From Flavobacteriales bacterium UBA3376 (lineage in GTDB: Bacteria; Bacteroidota; Bacteroidia; Flavobacteriales; Weeksellaceae), in contig DEQC01000087.1 in assembly GCA_002359055.1 (NCBI GenBank), forward strand, positions 4,491-23,944: a stretch of DNA of 19,454 nt, in the 5' to 3' direction. The position numbers and the translations under genes are program-made. The notes beneath the pieces are model-generated. The model saw nothing but the letters and a program-made list of their open reading frames with translations. It did no database searches and was not told the DNA's origin. Shown in pieces: positions 7,355 to 14,331 of the stretch (the stretch's first letter is position 1; each line of letters starts with the position of its first letter).

Positions 7355-7502
7355 GTTCTCGAAACGCCCGTTTTTTATGGTTATTATTTTAGATTGAATG
7401 ATAATTGTTATCAAGGACACTTCGGTCACTTCGAGTAACCTCAGTGTCCGAAGTTGGTTGTTGGACTTCGAGTACCTCAGTCACCGGCTCTCGAAACACC
7501 GG
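7355..7502. repeat. Cluster of short direct and inverted intergenic repeats
   Basis: CTTCGAGTAACCTCAGT (7429-7445) and CTTCGAGTACCTCAGT (7466-7481) are direct repeats differing by one base. GGACACT (7415-7421) and AGTGTCC (7443-7449) are exact inverted repeats flanking the first unit. TTCTCGAAACGCCCG (7356-7370) and CTCTCGAAACACCGG (7488-7502) form a second pair of direct repeats. The block matches, inverted, the repeat at 11-59. The roughly 300-nt stretch 7261-7560 holds no gene: it contains the CHAT promoter candidate, this cluster and the rimK terminator. Confidence 0.6.
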
Positions 7503-7506
7503 CATT

Positions 7507-7541
7507 AAAAAAAGCGAGCATTCTCTCGAACACTCGCTTTT
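7507..7541 (-). terminator. Intrinsic terminator of the rimK fusion gene
   Basis: Read on the minus strand, AAAAGCGAG (7541 to 7533) pairs with CTCGCTTTT (7518 to 7510) around a 14-nt loop, and the sequence continues in a run of seven T (7513 to 7507). It starts 20 nt past the stop codon of the minus-strand gene ending at 7561. Stem, spacing and U-tract all fit rho-independent termination. It also shields the CHAT gene, on the same strand, from read-through. Confidence 0.85.
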
Positions 7542-7560
7542 GAATCAAATATAAAATGAA

Positions 7561-8946
7561 TTATTTCTTCAATCTTCTTCGGTTTCTATCGACTCTTTCT
7601 TCGACTGCTTTGATGATTTTCATAGCGATGTCCTTTTCGGTTGCTCCTTCAATTCCTTCTAAACCAGGAGATGAATTCACCTCCAACAACAAAGGTCCTT
7701 TGGATGAACGGATGATATCAACTCCTGCAACATCCAAGCCCATGGATCTTGCCGCTTGTATGGCAAGTCTTCTTTCGTCTCTTGTGATTCGAACTACTTT
7801 TCCAGTTCCACCCAAATGTATGTTGGCACGGAATTCACCTGGAGGTGCTTCCCTTTGCATGGAAGCCACGACTTTTCCATTGATCACAAAACATCTCAAA
7901 TCTTTACCATTGGCTTCTTTGATAAATTCCTGAACCAAAATATTGGCATTTAAACTTTTGAAGGCGTTGATAACAGATTCAGCTGCTTTTTTGGTTTCTG
8001 CTAAGACCACTCCTTTTCCTTGAGTTCCTTCCAGAAGCTTGATTATCAAAGGTGTTCCTCCAACCATTTTGATCAAATCATTGGTGTCCAAAGGTGAATT
8101 GGCAAAACCAGTGACTGGAATGTCCAATCCGTTGTTGAGTAATAATTGAAGGGAATAAAGCTTATCGCGCGAATGTGTGATGGCCGACGAATTATTTAAA
8201 GCATAAACACCTAAAGATTCGAATTGTCGAGTCAAAGCACAACCATAATACGTCATACTTGGGCGAATCCTTGGAATAACCGCATCTAAATCGTTGAGGA
8301 TACGGCCGCCGCGATAATGTACTTCAGGAGTGCGAGCGTCTAATTTGATATAACATTGTTTGATGTTGAAAAATTCAATTTGATGACCTCTTTGTTCACC
8401 TGCTTCTATGATTCTTCGGTTGCTGTACAAATCGGGATTACTCGCGAGCAATCCGATTTTCAGCCCTTCGGCATTGTCAATTTCTTTGTGGTATTTTTCT
8501 GAAATCTCCTCAGATGTTCTATCGCCAAACAAAAAACTACTGTCGGGATCGACCAAGATTTTTCCTCTCATGGCTTCACGTCCCAAAAGCATGCGATACC
8601 CCATGGAATCTCGGTTGGCAAGAGTAATTTCTATGTCCCAAACTTCCTCACCAATTTTCAATGGAGTTCTGATGACATATCGGCTCTCTCGATTTCCACT
8701 CGAACTTTTGATGATTCTTCTGTCAACGACTTGAGCTTCACAGTGTACCACTTGTTTTCCATCGAACTGCAAAGGATGTATATCAAACGAAACCCAACTT
8801 TCACCATTGCGTTGAAAAGGGAAGATGTTGACTGCATGTATAGCAGAGGTTTTGGCACCGCTATCCACTCGTACTTTAATCAAAGGAATTTTTAATTCAG
8901 GAAGTGAAACCCACTCTTCGCTTCCAGCAACCATTTTATTAGTCAT
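7561..8946 (-). CDS. rimK: RimB-like retropepsin domain fused to RimK ATP-grasp glutamate ligase
   Basis: The 461-residue protein has two enzymes in one chain. Residues about 10-141 match the family annotated as ATP-dependent zinc protease or RimK/LysX-associated (PF05618-like), a retropepsin fold; the D28-S29-G30 triad lies in VRVDSGAKTSAIHA, with MLLGREAM near 119-126. Residues about 161-450 are a full RimK ATP-grasp ligase. This includes LNNSSAITHSRDK (250-262), IIKLLEGTQGKGV (301-313), VQEFIKEANGKDLR (338-351) and the Mg2+-binding end LEVNSSPGLEGIE (421-433; E422, N424). In E. coli RimK (about 300 aa) adds glutamates to the C-terminus of ribosomal protein S6; RimB proteases act in the same pathway in pseudomonads. 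The gene is monocistronic, divergent from tolC, with a strong terminator. Another polyglutamylation or peptide substrate is possible. Confidence 0.85.
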   Translation of the reverse strand: MTNKMVAGSEEWVSLPELKIPLIKVRVDSGAKTSAIHAVNIFPFQRNGESWVSFDIHPLQFDGKQVVHCEAQVVDRRIIKSSSGNRESRYVIRTPLKIGEEVWDIEITLANRDSMGYRMLLGREAMRGKILVDPDSSFLFGDRTSEEISEKYHKEIDNAEGLKIGLLASNPDLYSNRRIIEAGEQRGHQIEFFNIKQCYIKLDARTPEVHYRGGRILNDLDAVIPRIRPSMTYYGCALTRQFESLGVYALNNSSAITHSRDKLYSLQLLLNNGLDIPVTGFANSPLDTNDLIKMVGGTPLIIKLLEGTQGKGVVLAETKKAAESVINAFKSLNANILVQEFIKEANGKDLRCFVINGKVVASMQREAPPGEFRANIHLGGTGKVVRITRDERRLAIQAARSMGLDVAGVDIIRSSKGPLLLEVNSSPGLEGIEGATEKDIAMKIIKAVEERVDRNRRRLKK

Positions 8947-9002
8947 ACTATCTATATTTGATTTACGAATATACTTAAAGATTCTACGAAATATTTAATT
9001 GT

Positions 9003-9037
9003 TTTGAATTTTATGTAACAAATTTACTATATAATTG
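9003..9037 (+). promoter_or_regulatory. Weak candidate promoter for the TolC gene
   Basis: TTTG (9003-9006) and TATAATTG (9030-9037, one mismatch to TAnnTTTG) are separated by 23 nt, slightly longer than the usual spacing. The predicted transcription start lies about 15-20 nt before the ATG at 9062. It sits in the 115-nt divergent region shared with the rimK fusion gene. Confidence 0.28.
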
Positions 9038-9061
9038 ACTAATGCTATAGTTGTCTTAATT

Positions 9062-10387
9062 ATGAAAAAATATTTGTCAATATTTTGTCTTGCCGCTTTG
9101 ACCCTAAGTATGGGACAAGAAAAATGGGATTTGAGAGAATGTGTGGATTATGCAGTGCAGCATAATTTAACCGTCAATCAGAGTAAAATCTATTATGAAT
9201 TGTCAACCAAAGAACTGGAATTGGCCAACAAGCAATGGTTGCCAACGGTCAATGCATATTTGGACAATTCATTGACCATAGGTTCACATCATCCGTTGAT
9301 CGATAAAGGTTATCAGCAATATTCCAACAGTTTAGGATTGAGTTCTTCCATTGCGATTTATAATGGTGGTTTGATCGAGTTGAACAAGGAAAGAGCTGAG
9401 TTAAATGTCCAAGCCAACGAGTTGCAAACGGCTTCGATTGCCAATGATATTTCGCTCATGGTTGTAAATTACTATTTAAATGTGATGCTCAACCGTGAAC
9501 TTTTGCAAATTGCTCAAGGAAATTTAGAAGTCAGTGAGGAGCAATTGAATCGCGCTCAAATTTTATATGATGGAGGAAGAATTTCGAGAGCGGATTTGGT
9601 ACAAGCTGAAGCTGCAGTTGCTCAAGAAAAAAAGAATGTTTCTGATGCTCAAATAGAAGTAGAAAGAGCTTTGTTCAATCTATCGACTTTATTACAATTG
9701 CCAGATTATAGAAATTTCGATGTAGAGGATATTTCATTGCCCGATGATTTACAATTTGGTGTTTTTGATTTGGATGAAATTTTACAAATTGCATATCAAG
9801 AGCAACCCAATGTGAAAAGGGCAGAGCTCGATGTTGAAATCGCTACGAAAGACATCGATATCGCCAAAACTTCACTGAAACCAACGATTACAGGAACTTA
9901 TAATTTAGGAACATCTTATGCGGATTACTTCAACAAAGGTTTGGTGAACGATGCTTGGTTGACTCAATGGTATGAGAACATTGCCAATGTATTTGGAATA
10001 AGTGTTCAGGTTCCGATTTTCGATAGACATCAAACCAAGCTCAATGTTGAAAAAGCCACGATCAATCAATCTTTGGCTCAAAATTTAGTGGAACAAGAAA
10101 AACAAAAACTCAAAGAGAACATACAGGAAGCTTATTTTCATGCGACTACTTCTTACGACGCATATAGAGCAGCGAGGGAAAGTGTTCGTTCGAGTGAATT
10201 ATCGACTGACTTCGCACAAAGGAGTTTCGATGCTGGAGTTTTAAATATTTATGACTTACAAATTGCAAGAAATAATTTGATGATTGCAAGAGCTCAAATG
10301 GCTCAAGCCAAGTTTAATTTTGTTTTCCGTTTGAAGGTTTTAGATTTCTACGCCGGTATTCCATTGACCGAAGGATTGGGTGAATAA
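9062..10387 (+). CDS. TolC-family outer membrane efflux channel
   Basis: From the ATG at 9062 the product is 441 residues with a clear signal peptide (about 1-19, MKKYLSIFCLAALTLSMGQ). An upstream in-frame TTG at 9035 would only add ten residues before the signal and is less likely. The mature protein has the two tandem outer-membrane efflux (OEP) repeats, about 22-212 and 240-435, rich in long Ala/Gln/Glu coiled helices (NRAQILYDGGRISRADLVQAEA near 163-184; SFDAGVLNIYDLQIARNNL in the second half). It should form a trimeric barrel plus periplasmic tunnel for drug efflux or type I secretion. No membrane-fusion or RND/ABC partner gene is present here, so it is an orphan channel or its partners lie elsewhere. 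The substrate cannot be inferred. Confidence 0.88.
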   Translation: MKKYLSIFCLAALTLSMGQEKWDLRECVDYAVQHNLTVNQSKIYYELSTKELELANKQWLPTVNAYLDNSLTIGSHHPLIDKGYQQYSNSLGLSSSIAIYNGGLIELNKERAELNVQANELQTASIANDISLMVVNYYLNVMLNRELLQIAQGNLEVSEEQLNRAQILYDGGRISRADLVQAEAAVAQEKKNVSDAQIEVERALFNLSTLLQLPDYRNFDVEDISLPDDLQFGVFDLDEILQIAYQEQPNVKRAELDVEIATKDIDIAKTSLKPTITGTYNLGTSYADYFNKGLVNDAWLTQWYENIANVFGISVQVPIFDRHQTKLNVEKATINQSLAQNLVEQEKQKLKENIQEAYFHATTSYDAYRAARESVRSSELSTDFAQRSFDAGVLNIYDLQIARNNLMIARAQMAQAKFNFVFRLKVLDFYAGIPLTEGLGE

Positions 10388-10454
10388 GCGTATTATCGTT
10401 GATTCATTGAAAAATGAAAGGGTTTGATTTATTCAGAGATTAAATTCAAATAAT

Positions 10455-10462
10455 TACCTTTG
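10455..10462 (+). promoter_or_regulatory. Candidate -7 element for tsaB-tnaA
   Basis: TACCTTTG matches the Bacteroidota -7 consensus TAnnTTTG exactly and lies 21 nt before the tsaB start. A well-spaced -33 element is not evident; the nearest TTTG is at 10423-10426, 28 nt upstream. A small hairpin, TTCATT/AATGAA (10403-10408 and 10413-10418), lies just after the tolC stop and could mark its end. Only 24 nt separate tsaB from tnaA, so this may drive both. Confidence 0.38.
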
Positions 10463-10483
10463 TTTTCACATTGAATAGAAAAC

Positions 10484-11158
10484 ATGACCTTATTACATTT
10501 AGAAACATCTACCAAGAATTGTTCAGTATCCATTTCCAGAGATGGGCAATTGCTCAGTTTATGTGAGGAGCACGACCAAGGTTTTGGTCAAGCCGAAAAA
10601 GTCCATCGCTTTGTTGAATGGGCAATGGAAGGAGCTGAAATTCAGTGGCGAGATTTGGATGCAATTTGTGTTTCCAAAGGGCCGGGGAGTTTTACTGGAT
10701 TGAGAATTGGCGTTTCTGCTGCCAAAGGTTTTTGTTATGCTTTGAAGCTTCCTTTGATCGCTTTGGATTCTTTGGAAATTTTGGCACAATCACAAATCAA
10801 AGAAGGATTTGATATCATCATTCCGATGATAGACGCGAGGCGAATGGATGTTTATACTGCGGTTTATGATGGAAAAGGCAATCGCTTATCGTCTATTGAA
10901 GCCATAACTTTGGATGAAAATTCATTTGAAGGATATGCCGATAAAAAAATAGTTTTGGTAGGTGATGGAGTGGAGAAAAGTCAAGAAGTTTTGCCATTGA
11001 AAAATGCTGAATTCAAATTAGACTTACATCCATCGGCTGAATATATGATACAATTGGCAGAAGAAAAGTTTGTCAATCAGCAGTTTGAAGATGTAGCGTA
11101 TTTTGAGCCATTTTATCTCAAAGAATTTATGGCTGGAAAAAGGTCAAATAAAAGTTGA
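10484..11158 (+). CDS. tsaB: tRNA threonylcarbamoyladenosine biosynthesis protein TsaB
   Basis: TsaB is the ASKHA-fold, non-catalytic partner of TsaD. With TsaC/Sua5 and TsaE it makes t6A at position 37 of ANN-decoding tRNAs in the cytoplasm. The 224-residue length is normal. The N-terminus LLHLETSTKNCSVSISRDGQ (3-22) is the first ASKHA strand pair, HDQGFGQAEKVHRFVEW (30-46) is the usual helix region, and GPGSFTGLRIG (66-76) is the family signature. It lacks the metal-binding HxxxH of TsaD, which separates it from the catalytic paralogue. It follows tolC by 96 nt and precedes tnaA by 24 nt. Confidence 0.93.
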   Translation: MTLLHLETSTKNCSVSISRDGQLLSLCEEHDQGFGQAEKVHRFVEWAMEGAEIQWRDLDAICVSKGPGSFTGLRIGVSAAKGFCYALKLPLIALDSLEILAQSQIKEGFDIIIPMIDARRMDVYTAVYDGKGNRLSSIEAITLDENSFEGYADKKIVLVGDGVEKSQEVLPLKNAEFKLDLHPSAEYMIQLAEEKFVNQQFEDVAYFEPFYLKEFMAGKRSNKS

Positions 11159-11182
11159 AACATTCACACAAAAAAATAAAAA

Positions 11183-12562
11183 ATGATGGAATTACCTTGG
11201 GCGGAGCCCTATAAAATCAAAATGACCGAAGAGATTCGCGTATCGACTCGAGAGGAGCGCGAACAATGGATAAAAGAAGCCAAGTATAATTTGTTCAAAC
11301 TGGAAAGCGATAAGGTGTTTATCGATTTGCTCACCGATAGTGGAACCGGGGCAATGTCCGATAAACAATGGGCGGAAATGATGATAGGTGATGAGAGTTA
11401 TGCGGGTTCTCGTTCGTATGCTAAATTGCAAAAAGTAGTTTCAGAAGTTTTAGGTTTTCCATTTACTTTGCCGACTCACCAAGGAAGAGCCGCTGAGAAC
11501 GTATTGTTCAGCGTATTGGTAAAGGAAGGAAATGTGGTTCCTGGCAATTCGCACTTTGATACGACCAAAGGACACATTGAATTCAGAAAAGCAAAAGCCA
11601 TCGATTGTACAATTGATGAGGCGTTTGATATCAATGATTTGCATCCGTTCAAAGGAAATGTCGATTTGGATAAATTGGAGGAAGTGTATAAAACTTATCC
11701 CAAAGAGAAAATCCCTTTTTGTTTGTTGACGGTAACTTGTAATACTTCGGGGGGTCAGCCAGTTTCTATGGAAAATATAAAGGCTGTAAAGGAATTGTCG
11801 GATCGATATGGAATTCCAGTATTTTTTGATGCGGCTCGTTTTGCTGAAAATGCTTATTTCATCAAAGTCAGAGAAGAAGGTTATACAGACAAGAGCATTA
11901 AGGAAATCGTGAAAGAAATGTTCTCTTATGGCGAAGGATTTACGATGTCTGCAAAGAAAGATGGATTGGTGAATATCGGAGGGATTTTAGCTTTGAGGGA
12001 TGAGAATTTATATCGACAATGTGGGAATTTCGGAATTATTTACGAAGGATATTTGACTTATGGAGGACTTGCCGGCAGGGATATAGGTGCATTGGCTCAG
12101 GGATTGCTCGAATCAACCGAATTTATTTATTTGGAAAGTAGAATTCATCAGGTCGAATATTTAGGCAATAAATTAATTGAGTTTGGCGTGCCAGTTCAGC
12201 AGCCGATTGGTGGACATGCAGTTTTTGTAGATGCATTGAGTTTTTTACCAAATGTACCGAGAACAGAATATGTCGCACAGACATTGGGCATTGAATTGTA
12301 CAAAGAAGCGGGAATCAGAGGAGTAGAAATTGGAACTTTGTTGGCTGATAGAGATCCTGAGACGCGTGAGGATCGATTTCCAAAGTTGGAATTGTTGAGA
12401 TTGGCCATACCGAGAAAGACTTACACTTTCAATCATATGGATTATATAGCAGTTGCTTTGAAGAATGTGTATGACAGAAGGGATGAAATCACTTCCGGTT
12501 ATGAAATCGTTTGGGAGGCTGATATCATGAGACATTTCACGGTAGAATTAAAAAAGAAATAA
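11183..12562 (+). CDS. tnaA: Tryptophanase (indole-forming, PLP-dependent)
   Basis: This beta-eliminating lyase converts L-tryptophan to indole, pyruvate and ammonia in the cytoplasm. The 459 residues match the tryptophanase/tyrosine phenol-lyase family. The PLP lysine is K259 in MSAKKD (255-260), and D216/R219 in FFDAARF match the pyridine-binding segment. Two positions distinguish tryptophanase from tyrosine phenol-lyase: D126 in HFDTTKGH (E. coli D137; Thr in the phenol-lyase) and H451 in MRHFTVEL (E. coli H463; Phe in the phenol-lyase). Both match tryptophanase. ATG codons occur at 11183 and 11186; the first follows an A-rich leader. No TnaC-like leader peptide fits in the 24-nt gap to tsaB, and no tnaB permease gene follows, so regulation must differ from the E. 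coli operon. Confidence 0.93.
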   Translation: MMELPWAEPYKIKMTEEIRVSTREEREQWIKEAKYNLFKLESDKVFIDLLTDSGTGAMSDKQWAEMMIGDESYAGSRSYAKLQKVVSEVLGFPFTLPTHQGRAAENVLFSVLVKEGNVVPGNSHFDTTKGHIEFRKAKAIDCTIDEAFDINDLHPFKGNVDLDKLEEVYKTYPKEKIPFCLLTVTCNTSGGQPVSMENIKAVKELSDRYGIPVFFDAARFAENAYFIKVREEGYTDKSIKEIVKEMFSYGEGFTMSAKKDGLVNIGGILALRDENLYRQCGNFGIIYEGYLTYGGLAGRDIGALAQGLLESTEFIYLESRIHQVEYLGNKLIEFGVPVQQPIGGHAVFVDALSFLPNVPRTEYVAQTLGIELYKEAGIRGVEIGTLLADRDPETREDRFPKLELLRLAIPRKTYTFNHMDYIAVALKNVYDRRDEITSGYEIVWEADIMRHFTVELKKK

Positions 12563-12643
12563 ATATTAATGGCAATAGATGAGTAAACGGCGAATGGAAA
12601 TTTAAAAAAAGTTCAAATTCAAGCAAATATGTTTACTTATTTC

Positions 12644-12651
12644 TAACTTTG
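12644..12651 (+). promoter_or_regulatory. Candidate -7 element directly before the CBS gene
   Basis: TAACTTTG matches TAnnTTTG exactly and ends only 4 nt before the ATG at 12656. With the usual few-nucleotide distance from the -7 box to the start of transcription, the mRNA would begin at or next to the start codon, giving a leaderless or near-leaderless transcript. No clear -33 TTTG is seen. This is the likely entry promoter for the CBS-nadK pair and perhaps the genes beyond. Confidence 0.45.
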
Positions 12652-12655
12652 CATC

Positions 12656-13312
12656 ATGTTAGTAACCGATTATATAAGTAAGGATTTCATTCCACCCAAT
12701 TCCAATCAAACCGTTGGTCATGCATTGAGTTTGGCACAAGAATTCAATTTATCGCATGTTCCAATTTTTGAAGGATTGAGTTTTATTGGGAATTTATCGA
12801 AAGAAATTTTGGAAGACAATGAAGAGTCGATGAAGTTATCTGAATTGAAGGAATTCAACGAGTTCTTTTATATGACATCCAACGGATCATTGTTAGAAGC
12901 TGTACAGAATTTCCATACTTATACGACCAATTTACAAGTGGTTTTGAGTTCAGAGTTGAAATACATGGGATTGTTGATGATAGATGATGTGATTTCTGCT
13001 TTATCGGTTATGCCATTTATAGCGGAGCCTGGAGCGATTATTTTAGTTGAAGTTTCTCAGAAACAATATTCGATCAGTGAAATTGCTAAGATAGCGGAGA
13101 GCAACAATGCTCGCATCATCGGATTGTTTGTGGTGAGTTATCAGCAAGACACCATTCGTATAGCCATCAAGTTGATATCTGAGAGTTTAGCTTCGGTAGG
13201 TGAAACCTTTGAGCGTTTCAATTATACGGTTTTGCATAAATTTTTCAATGATGAAAAAGAAGACATGATCAAAGATCGCTATGAAATGTTAATGAAATTC
13301 TTAGATATTTAG
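12656..13312 (+). CDS. CBS-domain protein with ACT-like C-terminus
   Basis: The 218-residue protein begins with MLVTDYISKDFIPPNSNQTVGHALSLA, a typical first CBS motif. The CBS pair spans about 1-120, with DYISKDFIPP and the second-repeat end LKYMGLLMIDDVISAL (about 101-116). The C-terminal part (about 125-190; GAIILVEVSQKQYSISEIAKIAESNNARI) has the beta-alpha-beta pattern of an ACT domain, an arrangement also seen in AcuB-like proteins. CBS pairs bind adenine nucleotides and ACT domains bind amino acids or other small ligands, so a sensor role is plausible. It ends 1 nt before nadK, a spacing that implies co-expression. It has no catalytic domain, and its target is unknown; NAD kinase is an inferred candidate partner. 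Confidence 0.82.
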   Translation: MLVTDYISKDFIPPNSNQTVGHALSLAQEFNLSHVPIFEGLSFIGNLSKEILEDNEESMKLSELKEFNEFFYMTSNGSLLEAVQNFHTYTTNLQVVLSSELKYMGLLMIDDVISALSVMPFIAEPGAIILVEVSQKQYSISEIAKIAESNNARIIGLFVVSYQQDTIRIAIKLISESLASVGETFERFNYTVLHKFFNDEKEDMIKDRYEMLMKFLDI

Positions 13313-13313
13313 G

Positions 13314-14192
13314 ATGAAGGTAGCTATTTATGGTTTGAAGGCATCTCTCAAACAAAAGGAAACTTTTGTCGATTTTTTTTGTGAATTAAAAAACAGACAA
13401 ATCGAAGTTGTCATTGATCGTGAATTCAAAAAGACGGTAGAGAGCAAATTAGAAATCTCATTGGATACTTACGAAGAATTCAGTTGTTATAAGGATTTGC
13501 CGGAGGGATTGGATTTATTTTTCACTTTTGGAGGAGATGGAACCATTTTGAGTGCACTGACGATAGTTCAAGACAGGGACATTCCAATTGTAGGTGTAAA
13601 TACGGGTCGTTTAGGATTTTTAGCTACCATTAATTTAGAATATCTGTTCGAAAGTTTAGACAGTATATTGTCGGGTGATTATAATTTGAGTCGTCGTTCG
13701 TTGATCGCTATAAAGTCAGATGAAGTTGAATTAGATTTTCCATTTGCATTGAATGAAGTTTCGGTCACTCGAAGAGAGACCACGAGTATGATTACGGTGG
13801 ATGCGTATGTCAATGGAGAATTTTTAAACTCATATTGGGCCGATGGATTGATAGTTTCTACGCCTACGGGATCCACGGGTTATTCGTTGAGTTGTGGAGG
13901 TCCGATTGTACATCCGGAGAACAAAACATTTATTTTGACGCCAATTGCGGGACATAATTTAAATGTACGTCCATTTATAATATCGGATGATTCTTTATTG
14001 GAATTAAAGATCAAAAGTAGGGTAGGAGAATATTTTTTGTCTTTGGATGCTCGAAATAAGCCATTGCCGTGCAATGTTAGGTTGCAAATTAGCAAGGCAG
14101 ATTTTCATTTAAACATAGTAGAGCCAAAGGAGAAGACGTATTTGATGACTTTGAGAGATAAAATGTTTTGGGGATCCGACAAACGAAATTAA
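13314..14192 (+). CDS. nadK: NAD kinase
   Basis: The enzyme phosphorylates NAD+ to NADP+ using ATP or polyphosphate in the cytoplasm and is the sole de novo source of NADP(H). The 292-residue length is typical. The signature GGDGT is at 73-77 (D75 catalytic) within LFFTFGGDGTILSA. VGVNTGRLGFLA follows, then the NE motif in FALNEVSVTR. The glycine-rich GLIVSTPTGSTGYSLSCGGP segment and LTPIAGHNLNVRP end the conserved core. The start ATG lies 1 nt after the CBS gene stop. The same gene commonly sits at the head of the porG-uppS-bamA cluster in Flavobacteriia (from memory). Confidence 0.95.
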   Translation: MKVAIYGLKASLKQKETFVDFFCELKNRQIEVVIDREFKKTVESKLEISLDTYEEFSCYKDLPEGLDLFFTFGGDGTILSALTIVQDRDIPIVGVNTGRLGFLATINLEYLFESLDSILSGDYNLSRRSLIAIKSDEVELDFPFALNEVSVTRRETTSMITVDAYVNGEFLNSYWADGLIVSTPTGSTGYSLSCGGPIVHPENKTFILTPIAGHNLNVRPFIISDDSLLELKIKSRVGEYFLSLDARNKPLPCNVRLQISKADFHLNIVEPKEKTYLMTLRDKMFWGSDKRN

Positions 14193-14212
14193 ACTTCAAG
14201 ATTTTCATAAAT

Positions 14213-14255
14213 TTTGTTAAAGCATGTAGTCAGCAATCATATTTGTTTATATTTG
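14213..14255 (+). promoter_or_regulatory. Candidate promoter region for porG-uppS-bamA
   Basis: TTTG (14213-14216) stands 21 nt before CATATTTG (14238-14245, one mismatch to TAnnTTTG). A perfect TATATTTG follows at 14248-14255, without a well-spaced -33 box. The two could be alternative -7 elements. A start near 14250-14262 would leave a 70-80 nt leader before the ATG at 14332. The nadK-porG gap of 139 nt is the only sizeable gap between nadK and bamA, which supports a promoter here. Confidence 0.38.
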
Positions 14256-14331
14256 TCCATTAATAGAAAAATTGTGCAACATTTTTCATAATTTGCCGTT
14301 CATTTTTTGCACAAGTATTCTTAAAAAACAT

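Noticed and set aside
7561..8946. LysX-type lysine or arginine biosynthesis ligase
   Set aside because: The ATP-grasp half carries RimK-type motifs along its length, the N-terminal domain is the RimB type, and there is no amino-group carrier protein or lysine biosynthesis gene nearby.
9035..9061. TTG start for the TolC gene
   Set aside because: It adds ten residues in front of a complete signal peptide that begins at the ATG at 9062 with the usual MKK.
11183..12562. Tyrosine phenol-lyase rather than tryptophanase
   Set aside because: The residues that distinguish the two families, D126 (HFDTTKGH) and H451 (MRHFT), are those of tryptophanase.
14272..14331. Upstream ATG for porG
   Set aside because: The added 20 residues (Phe/Cys-rich) would bury the clear signal peptide that starts at 14332, and the region overlaps the candidate promoter and leader.
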